Below, one piece after another: positions 16,241 through 24,193 of a DNA stretch of 64,000 bases. The stretch comes from CAVUFH01 sp963740835. Lineage in GTDB: Bacteria; Actinomycetota; Acidimicrobiia; IMCC26256; PALSA-610. Each line of letters begins with the position of its first letter. Within the stretch, counting starts at the first letter, position 1. Location: contig CAVUFH010000003.1 of the NCBI GenBank assembly GCA_963740835.1, positions 558,001 through 622,000 on the forward strand, given 5' to 3'. The translations under genes and the position numbers were made by a program. The notes under the pieces are model-generated. The model had not been told where the DNA came from. It did no database searches and worked only from the letters and a program-made list of their open reading frames with translations.

Positions 16241-18853
16241 TCAGGCGACGGCGGCCGCGAACTCGGCGAAGAGGTCGCCCGACAGGCGGTGGTGGAGCCG
16301 CCACGTAATCGCGATCGGCCGTTCGCCTTGGTGCGAGACGTAGGTCGCCGGCCCGAGACACCAGAACGCTCGATCGGCGGTGCTCAGCCGCGCGAACAGC
16401 ACCACGTTCGTTCCGTTTTCGGCCTGACTGATGTAGCGACGGCCGGTGTCGCTGTCGAGCGACGTCGCCGATTGACTCTCCCAGTGGATGAGCTCGGGAC
16501 TGATCGCGTAGTCCCGGTAGCGGGTCGTCGGCGAGAAGGAACCGGCCGACTTGTCGAGCGTGAACGCGAACAGATCGGTCTGGCTGTTCTCGTCCCACCA
16601 GACGCCCGACTGCCAGGTGGTCGGCTTGACGCCACTGCCGACGTCGAACGCCGCGAGGATCTCGGCCCGCGTGTAGCGCGCGTGGACGGCTAGCGGCACG
16701 TCTGCGATGTCGAGCGGCGCGTGCAGGTGGTCGACACGCTCGGGGAGCAGGTTCAGAAGCTCGATGAGTTCGCGACGAACCTGCGGATGCGCCCAGAGCT
16801 GGGCGAGGCCTTCGGCGAGCGGCGCGGAGGTCTTCAGTGTTGTGAGTGAGCCGATGAGCATGCGGGCATGGCGTCGTTCGCGATCGCTGGAGGAGGTCGG
16901 ACCCGGTGGCGACGACTGTTCGACAAGTGATCTGTACGCGTCGAGCCGTTCGCGATCGTCGACGTGAAGCAGCCTTCCGACCGCACGAAGAAGCGCGTCC
17001 TCGTCGGGACCCGCGTCGTCGGTCCGCAGCCCGACAGCTCGACGCAACGCGCTCCAGCTTCGGTTGTTGCCGTAAACGTCCTCGAGTTCGAGACCGGTCT
17101 CGTCGAGATAGGTCGCAAGGGTGACGTCCCCGAGGGAGCGCAGCTCGTCGCACTTCGCTCGCCACTCGGACGGGATCGCTTGCTTGATACTGCGCAGGAC
17201 AATGTCGCGCGCGACGGGATCGAGTTCCATGTGGCAGCCGGCCGGCAAGAACGGAAAGTCGCGCTCGACCTGACGCTCGACGTCGCGCCGGCTGCCACCG
17301 AGGAGGGCGCGGAGTCGTCGGTCGAATCGGAACTCGCGGCGATGGTTGCCGACGAAGTCGAGCACGGTACACAGCGCCTTGCCCCGTGCCCGCCGCAGGC
17401 CACGCCCGAGCTGCTGGAGGTACAGCGTGGGACTCTCGGTTGGACGCAACAACAGCAGTGTGTCGACGTGCGGCACGTCGACACCCTCGTTGAAGAGATC
17501 GACCGTGAAGACGACGTTGACACGCCCTGCTTCGAGATCGCGGAGCGCCGCGGTTCGCTCGTCCATGGGGCTGTCGCCCCACACCGCGACGGCCGGGATT
17601 CCGACCGAGCGGAACTGTTCCGCCATGAAGCGTGCGTGCGCGATCGAGACGCAGAAGCCGAGGGCTCGGACGCCGTGGGGATCGCCGGTCTTGAGTCGGA
17701 GCTGCTCAACGACCCGCCGGGCCCAAGCGTGATCGGCGGTCAGAACGTTGGTCAGGGCGGTGGGGTCGTATCCGGAACCGCGCTTCCACGGCACTTCGGA
17801 CAGGTCGGTTCCATCGTGCACGCCGAAGTACGAGAACGGCACGAGATACTGCTGGTCGATTGCGTCCCAGACGCGAAGCTCAGCCGCGACCCGTCCATCG
17901 AAGTACCGAAGGACGTCGAGCCCGTCGGCGCGCTCGGGCGTCGCGGTCATCCCCAACAGCTCCCGCGGCGCGATGCGCTCCAGAAGCATCTGGTACGACG
18001 GTGCGGCCGCGTGATGGAACTCATCCACGATGGCGACGTCGAAATGCGAGGGGTCAACCGATTCGAGGCCGGAGCGGTTGAGGCTCTGGATGGACGCGAA
18101 GACGTGCTCGAAGTGAGTAGGACGCTTTCCGCCAACCCAGAGCTCCCCGAAGCTCGCATCGCGGAGGGCGTGAGCGAACGTCGCCCGGCTCTGGTCGAGG
18201 ATCTCCTCGCGGTGCGCGACAAACAGGAGTCGATCGCGCGGCAACCGCTCGCGCAGGCGCGCGTAATCGACCGCAGCCATCACCGTCTTGCCCGTGCCGG
18301 TCGCGGCGACCAGGAGGTTCCGATGGCGCCCGACTGTGCGCGCGAGCTCGACCTGTTCGAGCAGCCGCTCCTGGAACGGCATCAGAACGATCTCGATCGG
18401 ACTCAGGAGCAGAGCCTGCTCGGGCTCGGTCACCGCGGTGCGCTCGCGGAACTGGTCGCGATCGAACGCTATGAAGTCGCAGCTCGCCCAGTATGAATCG
18501 AAGACGGCCGTCATCTTCGCGACGACGTCCGGGTTGCGCACGCCCGACACTCGAACGTTCCACTCGAGTCCCGCAACCATCGCCGAGTGCGTGAGGTTGG
18601 ACGATCCGATGTAGGCGGTCGAGTAGCCGCTCTTGCGATGGAACAGCCACGCCTTCGCGTGCAGCCGAGTGGAAGCCGTGTCGTAGGACACCTTGATCTC
18701 GGCTCCAAGCGCAGCGAGTTCGTCGAGGGCGCGCAGCTCAGTGCTGTTTGTGTATGTCGTCGTCACGACCCGCAACGACTTTCCATCCCGAGAATGGCGA
18801 CGAAGCGCGTCGAGGAGCGGACGGATGCCGCTCCACCGAACGAAAGCCATCAC
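16241..18853 (-). CDS. SF2 helicase with PLD-type nuclease domain (DUF3427 group), main part
   Basis: Second and larger part of a gene interrupted by a frameshift near 18903. Order of domains: PLD-like nuclease half-site (RLHAKAWLF near residue 63, then STAYIGSSNLTHSAM), SF2 helicase with Walker A ATGTGKTVMA, a DEFHH box, TATPER, VFTVDLFNEGVDVPHVDTLL and QQLGRGLRR, then a C-terminal DUF3427-type region of about 350 residues. Such proteins bind and unwind or cut DNA and are common in defence and mobile regions; a defence role is inference. The single PLD motif implies dimerisation. Expected intact length with the 5' part is about 1,025 residues. Confidence 0.88.
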   Translation of the reverse strand: MMAFVRWSGIRPLLDALRRHSRDGKSLRVVTTTYTNSTELRALDELAALGAEIKVSYDTASTRLHAKAWLFHRKSGYSTAYIGSSNLTHSAMVAGLEWNVRVSGVRNPDVVAKMTAVFDSYWASCDFIAFDRDQFRERTAVTEPEQALLLSPIEIVLMPFQERLLEQVELARTVGRHRNLLVAATGTGKTVMAAVDYARLRERLPRDRLLFVAHREEILDQSRATFAHALRDASFGELWVGGKRPTHFEHVFASIQSLNRSGLESVDPSHFDVAIVDEFHHAAAPSYQMLLERIAPRELLGMTATPERADGLDVLRYFDGRVAAELRVWDAIDQQYLVPFSYFGVHDGTDLSEVPWKRGSGYDPTALTNVLTADHAWARRVVEQLRLKTGDPHGVRALGFCVSIAHARFMAEQFRSVGIPAVAVWGDSPMDERTAALRDLEAGRVNVVFTVDLFNEGVDVPHVDTLLLLRPTESPTLYLQQLGRGLRRARGKALCTVLDFVGNHRREFRFDRRLRALLGGSRRDVERQVERDFPFLPAGCHMELDPVARDIVLRSIKQAIPSEWRAKCDELRSLGDVTLATYLDETGLELEDVYGNNRSWSALRRAVGLRTDDAGPDEDALLRAVGRLLHVDDRERLDAYRSLVEQSSPPGPTSSSDRERRHARMLIGSLTTLKTSAPLAEGLAQLWAHPQVRRELIELLNLLPERVDHLHAPLDIADVPLAVHARYTRAEILAAFDVGSGVKPTTWQSGVWWDENSQTDLFAFTLDKSAGSFSPTTRYRDYAISPELIHWESQSATSLDSDTGRRYISQAENGTNVVLFARLSTADRAFWCLGPATYVSHQGERPIAITWRLHHRLSGDLFAEFAAAVA

Positions 18854-19320
18854 GACATCGATGGAGTCAGACGAGTGGATCTCCGCACGAAGCTCGTGGC
18901 CAACCGCGGGCTCACCCGCGAGTTCGTGAGGAGGGTCGTGTCGAGGAGCGGTGTCAACGGCGTTTCGAGCACCTCAGCGCTGCCATCGGGCTTGCGGCGC
19001 AGGATCGCCGACAACACTCGTGCAGGATCGAGGGGCATGTCGACGTCGCGATCGATGGAGTCGCTCACCTGTGAGAGCAGATCGATGACCCTTGCGATGA
19101 TGCGGGCGCCCGCCTGAGCCCGACCGTGTTCGGGCGTCGCCTCGATCGCGCGGGCCACGACCATCGCGACGTGGCGCGACAGCCGGTCGGCAGCCTCCGC
19201 GTCAGCGAGCGTGCGTAGCTCGGGCGTGACGGCTTCGACGACCAGATCGGCGAGCCTCTTGTCGAGCGCGCCGGTCAGCAGCGCCTCGTACACCCCGGGT
19301 TCGAGTTGGTGCTCCGCCAC
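18850..19320 (-). CDS. SF2 helicase/PLD protein, N-terminal part (frameshifted)
   Basis: N-terminal region of the same helicase: LEPGVYEALLTGALDKRLAD and LETPLTPLLDTTLLTNSRVS are typical of the DUF3427 helicase start. After TNSRVSPR the family sequence (GHELRAEIHSSDSIDVVMAF) continues in the next frame. Adding one G in the CGCGGTTGG stretch at about 18900-18908 rejoins the two parts. As written the reading frame stops at 18850, where the second open frame begins. Start GTG 19320 has only a weak ribosome site. Confidence 0.8.
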   Translation of the reverse strand: MAEHQLEPGVYEALLTGALDKRLADLVVEAVTPELRTLADAEAADRLSRHVAMVVARAIEATPEHGRAQAGARIIARVIDLLSQVSDSIDRDVDMPLDPARVLSAILRRKPDGSAEVLETPLTPLLDTTLLTNSRVSPRLATSFVRRSTRLTPSMS

Positions 19321-19453
19321 GAAGGGGAGTCTTGCTCAGACCGTGCGCGAACGATCGAACCCCTCGAGGTTTCTGCCACGGTCGGCTGGTCACCGTGTGG
19401 AGTGCCGGCCTCCCGACCAGTGCTTGATCCCAAGCCGCTGTCTCGAGAACATC

Positions 19454-19732
19454 GTGCACGTGGCTGAAGACGAGATCACCGTTCGGATCGCCCGCTCGGA
19501 AATCGCACTGCTGATCGAGTCGCTCGACAGTCACGAGTACTGGCAGCTCGGCGACACGTTGCCACGCAAGAACGGAGAGGTCTTCGTCCCGGGCGACATG
19601 GAGCCCGATCTCATCTGGGAAGACGACGAGCCAACTGCCCAGCAGCGCGAGACGATCGACGACATTCTTCGATGCCGCGGGCTCGCGGATCGGCTCCGCG
19701 GCTGGCTCGGGCATCCGACTGCGCTCGGCTGA
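19454..19732 (+). CDS. Small conserved actinobacterial hypothetical protein
   Basis: About 92 residues (GTG 19454, or GTG 19460). The core EIALLIESLDSHEYWQLGD resembles a short hypothetical family seen in actinobacteria with LDSHEYWQL; function unknown. The rest is acidic (PGDMEPDLIWEDDEPTAQQR) with a final CRGLADRLRG. It is divergent from the helicase gene with 133 bases between, which must hold both promoters. Confidence 0.65.
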   Translation: MHVAEDEITVRIARSEIALLIESLDSHEYWQLGDTLPRKNGEVFVPGDMEPDLIWEDDEPTAQQRETIDDILRCRGLADRLRGWLGHPTALG

Positions 19733-19829
19733 CAGCGTGGCGATCAGTCGGGCCGGGCGCGTCCTCGACGGCGCGCGGCTCAACACTCAGAACATGGTGC
19801 CCTGGCGCAACTCCCGGTTGTCCAGACCG

Positions 19830-19880
19830 GTACACGGATCTGTACAGACGGTTGTACAGGCCGTGCATCAGTGCGTACAG
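19830..19880 (+). repeat. GTACA iterons
   Basis: GTACA occurs at 19830, 19842, 19854 and 19875. The first three are exactly 12 bp apart and the last 21 bp away; three read GTACAG, and two lie inside palindromic TGTACA. The regular, near-helical spacing suggests binding sites for one protein, perhaps the excisionase-like protein or a regulator. Confidence 0.5.
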
Positions 19881-20024
19881 GCCTGGACGAGCGGCAGGCC
19901 GCTGGGTGTGAAGCCCCGGGTGCTTGCGACTGCGTGGCACACGAGCCGTGCTGGGTATCGACGGGACGGCTGCACGGAGCTCGCCATTCGTGATCTGCCG
20001 AACGCCGTCGGAGTGTGCTTCACC

Positions 20025-20065
20025 GCCGACGGGACAGTCGGCCGGTTCCGCATTGCGGAACCGGC
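20025..20065. promoter_or_regulatory. Two adjacent inverted repeats
   Basis: GCCGAC/GTCGGC (20025-20030 and 20037-20042) overlaps the next repeat, GCCGGTTCCGC-ATT-GCGGAACCGGC (20041-20065), a perfect 11-bp stem with a 3-base loop. Either an operator or a terminator without a T tract. Confidence 0.5.
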
Positions 20066-20378
20066 AATTCTGTGGATCGATTTTCGGGGGCGTTCGGAGG
20101 GTGCGCTGAGGGCGTCGTGTAAGGGTCCGAGCACGGTGCGCGAGGGTCGGTGTCAGGGAGAGCGGTGGGTGAGTGAGCGGCGGAGTGAGTTGGGTTCGGC
20201 GAATCGGTGGAGGCGCGTAACGACCAGCCTGGCGTCGACGGTGCGAGCGACGGCGCGTGGACGCGGGAACGGAACCTTGAACGCGGAGAAGTCGCCCGAG
20301 CGGATTGCGGGTCGCGTGAGACGGGCGAAGCGCGCTTGTCATGGGGTGATGGGATTCATCGCGAGTGACAGGAGCGTG

Positions 20379-20591
20379 ATGCCGACACCGGACGATCCGC
20401 TGCCCACGCTGCTCGACATCGACGGCGTTGCCGCGCACCTCGGAGTGAACGAACGGCACATTCGCAGGCTTGTCGCCGAGCGTCGCATCCCGTTCGTCAA
20501 GTGGGGCCACTTGCTCCGCTTCGATCCCGTGGAGATCGCCGCCTGGCTCGACGACCAGCGCGTCGCGGTCGGCGTCCGGCGGCATTGGTGA
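20379..20591 (+). CDS. Excisionase-type helix-turn-helix DNA-binding protein
   Basis: 70 residues, a MerR-like/excisionase-family winged helix: TLLDIDGVAAHLGVNERHIR, then LVAERRIPFVKWGHLLRFDP and EIAAWLDDQR at the end. This is the usual companion of tyrosine integrases, bending DNA to favour excision. ATG 20379 (or GTG 20376) lies behind GGAG. It is 106 bases before the integrase start on the same strand. Confidence 0.85.
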   Translation: MPTPDDPLPTLLDIDGVAAHLGVNERHIRRLVAERRIPFVKWGHLLRFDPVEIAAWLDDQRVAVGVRRHW

Positions 20592-20697
20592 CTCACCCGA
20601 CCACTACCGTGAGCGCCAGCTCAGCCTCGTCTACCCCGGCGGAGCGCTCGTCCTCGATGAGGGCCTACAGGACCTGCACGAGGAAGGAGCTACGACC

Positions 20698-21930
20698 GTG
20701 ACGCAACGCCGGCATTTCGGCAGCACTCGCAAGCTGCCATCCGGACGGTGGCAAGCGCGCTATTTCGACAACGCGGGTGAGCGGCACAACTCGCCGCACA
20801 CGTTCGCGTCGAAGACGGACGCGCTGCAATGGCTCGCGACGGTCGAGGGCGACCTCGCGCGCGGTGACTGGCACGACCCGAAGCTGGCATCGACGACCTT
20901 CGGCGCGTGGGTGGACCGCTGGCGTCCGACGACCGCGAACGTTCGGCCGTCGACGCGCGACCTGTACGAGTACCTCCTCCGCGTGCATCTCCTGCCCGCG
21001 TTCGGCTCTCGACCGCTCGGGAAGATCACGACTGTCGACGTGCAGGCGTGGCTCGTGGACCGACGCAATGCTGGGCTGAGCGCCACGAGCGTCGCCAAGG
21101 CGTACCGATTGCTCGCCCGCGTCCTCCGATCCGCGGTCGAAGCCGGCTACCTCGCCAAGAGCCCATGCACGATCCGGGGCGCGGGCACCGAACGCACGCC
21201 GGAGATGACATTCGCGACGCCAGAGCAGGTCGCAACGCTCGCGTGCGTCATCCAGCCCGAGTACCGCGCGCTCGTGCTCACCGCTGCGTACTCGTCGCTG
21301 CGGTGGGGCGAACTGGCCGGCATGCGCCGGCGGAACGTGAACCCACTGCATCGCACGGTCACCGTGGTCGAGCAGCTCACGGAAGTGAACGGCACACTCG
21401 CGTTCGGGCCGCCGAAGACCGCGTCGAGTCGGCGCACAGTGCGGCTCCCGGATGTCGTCGCCGACGAGCTTGCCGCGCACCTCGAGCGGTACGCCGAGCC
21501 GGGACCCGATGGACTGGTGTTCCCCGCTGCTGAAGGCGGACCGATGCGCCGCAGCAACTTCCGTCGCCGGGTGTGGCTGCCCGCGCTCGAAGCGGCGCAG
21601 CTCAACGGCCTACGCTTCCACAATCTGCGCCACACCGGCTCGACGCTTGCCGCCGCGTCGGGTGCGCCACTGAAGGCGTTGATGGCACGCGCCGGCCACG
21701 CAACCGCGGCGGCCGCGCTCCGGTATCAGCACGTCGTCAGCGGTCAGGACGAAGACATCGCGCGCTACCTCGACGGACTCGCGCAGCGCGCGGCCGAGGA
21801 TGTGGAGGGCACGCAGGGGGCACGAAGCGCAGCCCGCGACACCGACCGCGACCCGGAAACCCGCACGGACATTGGTGGAGACGATGGGACTCGAACCCAC
21901 GACCCCCTGCTTGCAAAGCAGGTGCTCTAG
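20698..21930 (+). CDS. Tyrosine recombinase / site-specific integrase
   Basis: 410 residues. N-terminal arm-binding part with SAM-like domain (TFGAWVDRWRPTTANVRPST), then the catalytic domain with Arg in SLRWGELAGMRR, His-x-x-Arg in FHNLRHTGSTLA, His in MARAGHAT and the nucleophile Tyr in ALRYQHVV. GTG 20698 is behind AGGAAGGAG; longer frames upstream overlap the excisionase. The last codons (GTRTHDPLLAKQ) are read antisense through the tRNA-Ala attachment core and stop inside the tRNA, so the end of the protein is set by the integration site. It catalyses integration and excision of this element. Confidence 0.95.
   Translation: MTQRRHFGSTRKLPSGRWQARYFDNAGERHNSPHTFASKTDALQWLATVEGDLARGDWHDPKLASTTFGAWVDRWRPTTANVRPSTRDLYEYLLRVHLLPAFGSRPLGKITTVDVQAWLVDRRNAGLSATSVAKAYRLLARVLRSAVEAGYLAKSPCTIRGAGTERTPEMTFATPEQVATLACVIQPEYRALVLTAAYSSLRWGELAGMRRRNVNPLHRTVTVVEQLTEVNGTLAFGPPKTASSRRTVRLPDVVADELAAHLERYAEPGPDGLVFPAAEGGPMRRSNFRRRVWLPALEAAQLNGLRFHNLRHTGSTLAAASGAPLKALMARAGHATAAAALRYQHVVSGQDEDIARYLDGLAQRAAEDVEGTQGARSAARDTDRDPETRTDIGGDDGTRTHDPLLAKQVL
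21806..21824 (+). repeat. Arm-type integrase site, right
   Basis: AGGGCACGCAGGGGGCACG, matching 18 of 19 bases of the left site and in the same orientation, 51 bp inside the right core and within the integrase coding end. Each site is a pair of GGGCACG units one helical turn apart. Confidence 0.6.
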
Positions 21931-21949
21931 CCAGCTGAGCTACGTCCCC
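21873..21949 (-). tRNA. tRNA-Ala (TGC), used as attachment site
   Basis: Complete tRNA: acceptor GGGGACG pairs with CGTCTCC, D arm GCTCAGCTGGCTAGAGC, anticodon arm CTGCTTTGCAAGCAG giving TGC, T arm with GGTTCGAGTCC, and an encoded CCA at 21873-21875. The 3' half (21875-21922) is the element attachment core, so the present 3' end including CCA was probably supplied by the element. Confidence 0.96.
21875..21922 (-). repeat. Right attachment repeat
   Basis: 48-bp direct repeat identical to 14891-14938; part of the intact tRNA-Ala gene and of the integrase 3' end. Confidence 0.92.
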
Positions 21950-22009
21950 AGGGGACAAGCAGCGTAGCGGGGGACCCCGAGCGTGTCCCGAGTTCGCGAC
22001 ACTGAACGC

Positions 22010-22303
22010 ATGGCTGACACCTGCACCCACCTCGATCAGATCCGCGACGTCGCCGCTTCGGGCAACGGTTGTGTCGAGTGCCTCGAGCTCGGCTGGCAGT
22101 GGGTCCACCTGCGGCGCTGCACCGACTGCGGGCACATCGGCTGCTGCGACAACTCCCGCGGCAAGCACGCCACCGGCCACTTCCATTCGACCACGCATCC
22201 GATCATCCAGTCGTTCGAGCCCAGCGAGGACTGGTTCTGGTGCTACGTGGACGAGCTCGGCTTCGAGGTCGAAGGGCAGCGGCCGAGCCCTTCGCACACC
22301 TGA
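22010..22303 (+). CDS. UBP-type zinc finger protein
   Basis: 97 residues, nearly all one zf-UBP domain: TCTHLDQI, GCVECLELGWQWVHLRRCTD, CGHIGCCDNSRGKHATGHFH and then THPIIQS, with the full set of zinc-binding Cys and His. In eukaryotes the domain binds ubiquitin tails; free-standing bacterial copies have no proven role. ATG 22010. One base separates its stop from the next gene. Confidence 0.9.
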   Translation: MADTCTHLDQIRDVAASGNGCVECLELGWQWVHLRRCTDCGHIGCCDNSRGKHATGHFHSTTHPIIQSFEPSEDWFWCYVDELGFEVEGQRPSPSHT

Positions 22304-22304
22304 C

Positions 22305-22889
22305 GTGGCGGATCCGACCGAGCCCATCAAGCCGTTCGCGTCGCAACCGGCGTTCGCGTCGTGGCTCGACAAGAACCATGCGAAGTCGGACGGCCTCTGG
22401 ATGAAGATCGCGAAGAAGGGCTCGGGCGTCCGGTCGGTGACGCACGCCGAAGCCCTCGACATTGCGTTGCGCTACGGCTGGATCGATGGACAGCGCAATC
22501 GCATGGACGACACGTACTTTCTCCAGCGCTTCACGCCGCGGCGCACCCGCAGCATATGGTCCGCGATCAACTGCGCCCGGGCGACGGCGCTGATCGACGC
22601 GGGCGAGATGAAGCCGGCTGGGCTGCGCGAGGTCGAGCGGGCCCAGGCCGACGGGCGCTGGGACGCGGCGTACGCGTCACAGGCGACCGCGGCGATCCCG
22701 CCGGAACTCGAACGCCGGTTCCGCAAGAGCGCGAAAGCGCGCAAGTTCTTCGAGTCACTCGACAGCCGGAACCGCTACGCCGTGCTGCACCGCATCGCCA
22801 CTGCGAAGAAACCGGAGACGCGTGAGCGCAGAGCCGAGCAGTTCTTCGAGATGTTGAAGAACGGCGAGACGATCTACCCCAGGGCCTGA
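22305..22889 (+). CDS. YdeI/OmpD-associated family protein
   Basis: 194 residues of the bacteriocin-protection/YdeI-OmpD-associated family: FASWLDKNHAKSDGLWMKIA, the conserved ALDIALRYGWIDGQRNRMDD, YFLQRFTPRRTRSIWSAINC, and a C-terminal part ending with PETRERRAEQFFEMLKNGE. Function unclear. GTG start one base after the UBP gene stop, so the two are co-transcribed. Confidence 0.9.
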   Translation: MADPTEPIKPFASQPAFASWLDKNHAKSDGLWMKIAKKGSGVRSVTHAEALDIALRYGWIDGQRNRMDDTYFLQRFTPRRTRSIWSAINCARATALIDAGEMKPAGLREVERAQADGRWDAAYASQATAAIPPELERRFRKSAKARKFFESLDSRNRYAVLHRIATAKKPETRERRAEQFFEMLKNGETIYPRA

Positions 22890-22893
22890 AGGC

Positions 22894-23880
22894 CTAGCCG
22901 ACGGGCACGCCTTCGAACACCGCGGCGCGCACGCCGCGTTGCGCGAGCTCGGAGAGGAACGGCTTCGCGTCGACGAGACCGCCGAGACCGTGCACGCCGG
23001 GCCGCACGATCGGCGCCCCGAAGCCGCCACCGAGCTGCGCGGCGACGACCGCGAGCACCGCGCCGGCCGCGACCGACGTGCGCTCGACGACGCCGTACAC
23101 GACGCAGTCGTGGCCCGCATCGCGCTGGCCCCAGACCTCGACTCGGGCCGCGCCCCACTCACCGTCGTCACCGAACCGGCGCCGCAGCCAGGTGCGCTTG
23201 GGCGGCTCGCCGATCAGCATGCTGATGCGAGGAACGCCGGGGAACGCGTCGACGAGCAGCGCGCCACCTCCGGTGACGATGCTGCAGTCGTGGCCGCCGA
23301 TCGGATCCGGGAACCACACCAGCGTTTCGCCGTGCGGGTGCTGCTCCCGCCAGCCATTGTCCTGCCACGACCGCACGGACGCGCGGCGCGCGTGACGCAC
23401 CGCCGCGACGCTGCTCGGACCGGCCCAACCGACCCGGGCGACTCGGATCTCGTCGACCGCGTGGAACACCTCTTCGGCGTGGCGTGCGAGCACGTCCGCG
23501 AGCCCCGGGGCGAACCCGCAGCCGAGCGCGAGCGTCACGCCCGCGCTCAACGCGTTGGGCTGCAGGGCTCGGATCGCTTCGATCGCGTCGTGATCGTCGT
23601 CGGTGGTGACGAAGGGGACGCCGGCGCCGATGGCTGCGTTGGCGACGGCGTGGTCGAGGCCGGAGGGCAGCGCGCACGCGACGACGTCGAGCCCTTCCGG
23701 CAGCGGGTCACCGGGCGCGAACGCGTGCGCCGACGCCTTGTCACCGAGCGCCTCGGCGACCGTGGCCATGCGGTCGGTGTCGAGATCCGCGAGGAGCACC
23801 TCGTCGACGCCCGGCGTGTCGACGAGTTGACGAGCGGCGCGCGTCCCGACCGCGCCGACGCCGGCGACGAGCGCCTTCAC
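22894..23880 (-). CDS. Saccharopine dehydrogenase-like NAD(P)-binding protein
   Basis: 328 residues with an N-terminal Rossmann fold (VAGVGAVGTRAARQLVDTPG, EVLLADLDTDRMATVAEALG) and the catalytic/central domain of the saccharopine dehydrogenase family (TLALGCGFAPGLADVLARHA). It may be an oxidoreductase on amino acids or lipids; substrate not predictable. GTG start overlapping the stop of the small gene upstream by four bases (GTGA). Confidence 0.85.
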   Translation of the reverse strand: MKALVAGVGAVGTRAARQLVDTPGVDEVLLADLDTDRMATVAEALGDKASAHAFAPGDPLPEGLDVVACALPSGLDHAVANAAIGAGVPFVTTDDDHDAIEAIRALQPNALSAGVTLALGCGFAPGLADVLARHAEEVFHAVDEIRVARVGWAGPSSVAAVRHARRASVRSWQDNGWREQHPHGETLVWFPDPIGGHDCSIVTGGGALLVDAFPGVPRISMLIGEPPKRTWLRRRFGDDGEWGAARVEVWGQRDAGHDCVVYGVVERTSVAAGAVLAVVAAQLGGGFGAPIVRPGVHGLGGLVDAKPFLSELAQRGVRAAVFEGVPVG

Positions 23881-24014
23881 CGGAACTCAGGCGCCTCGAG
23901 CTCGCGCCAACCACCGCTGGTCGGTGGCACGCCACCCTTGCCACGAAGTCGCGCGATGAGCCCGATCGCACCGGCCAAGCCGAAGACGAGAAGCACGCGG
24001 CGGAAGGCCCTCAC
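23877..24014 (-). CDS. Small single-pass membrane protein, 45 residues
   Basis: GTG start at 24014. Residues 3-23 form a hydrophobic helix (FRRVLLVFGLAGAIGLIARL) followed by a short soluble tail with PPTSGGWRELEAPEF. It overlaps the start of the dehydrogenase gene by four bases (translational coupling). Not recognised; likely real because of coupling, the helix and the reading frame, but homologues are needed. Confidence 0.55.
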   Translation of the reverse strand: MRAFRRVLLVFGLAGAIGLIARLRGKGGVPPTSGGWRELEAPEFR

Positions 24015-24097
24015 AGCGCGGGAGTGTATCGAGCGGACTCGTTCGGCGAACCGGCCCGGCTCGCGCGCACCCGGATTGCTACGATCGACGCCTTCCC

Positions 24098-24171
24098 GGG
24101 GCTATAGCTCAGTCGGTTAGAGCGCATCGCTGATAACGATGAGGTCGCTGGTTCGATTCCAGCTAGCCCCA
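24098..24171 (+). tRNA. tRNA-Ile (GAT)
   Basis: Acceptor GGGGCTA pairs with TAGCCCC; D arm GCTCAGTCGGTTAGAGC; anticodon loop CTGATAA gives GAT; T arm GCTGGTTCGATTCCAGC. No encoded CCA (ACCC follows). Its position near gyrA is the usual actinobacterial one for ileT-alaT. Confidence 0.96.
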
Positions 24172-24193
24172 CCCGAGCCACTCGCCGCAGTGA

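Larger units (their letters stand above)
19733..20375. other. Intergenic region of the element with iterons and hairpins
   Basis: About 640 bases with no convincing gene. A plus-strand open frame runs through it but has no recognisable protein and mixed codon use. It contains GTACA iterons (19830-19880) and two strong hairpins (20025-20065), which together suggest a regulatory or replication-control region of the element. Confidence 0.5.
14891..21922. mobile_element. Integrative element in tRNA-Ala(TGC)
   Basis: A 7.0-kb insertion bounded by identical 48-bp copies of the tRNA-Ala 3' half (14891-14938 and 21875-21922). The right copy belongs to the complete tRNA gene; the left is the displaced fragment. 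A tyrosine integrase lies next to the intact tRNA, preceded by a small helix-turn-helix protein of excisionase type. Cargo: VapBC45-like toxin-antitoxin, a PLD/SF2 helicase in two frames, a small conserved protein. No replication, conjugation or capsid genes are seen, so it is probably a small integrative or satellite element needing help for transfer (inference). Confidence 0.9.

Noticed and set aside
19737..20378. Protein gene fused ahead of the excisionase
   Set aside because: Open frame lacks any recognisable domain and crosses iterons and hairpins.
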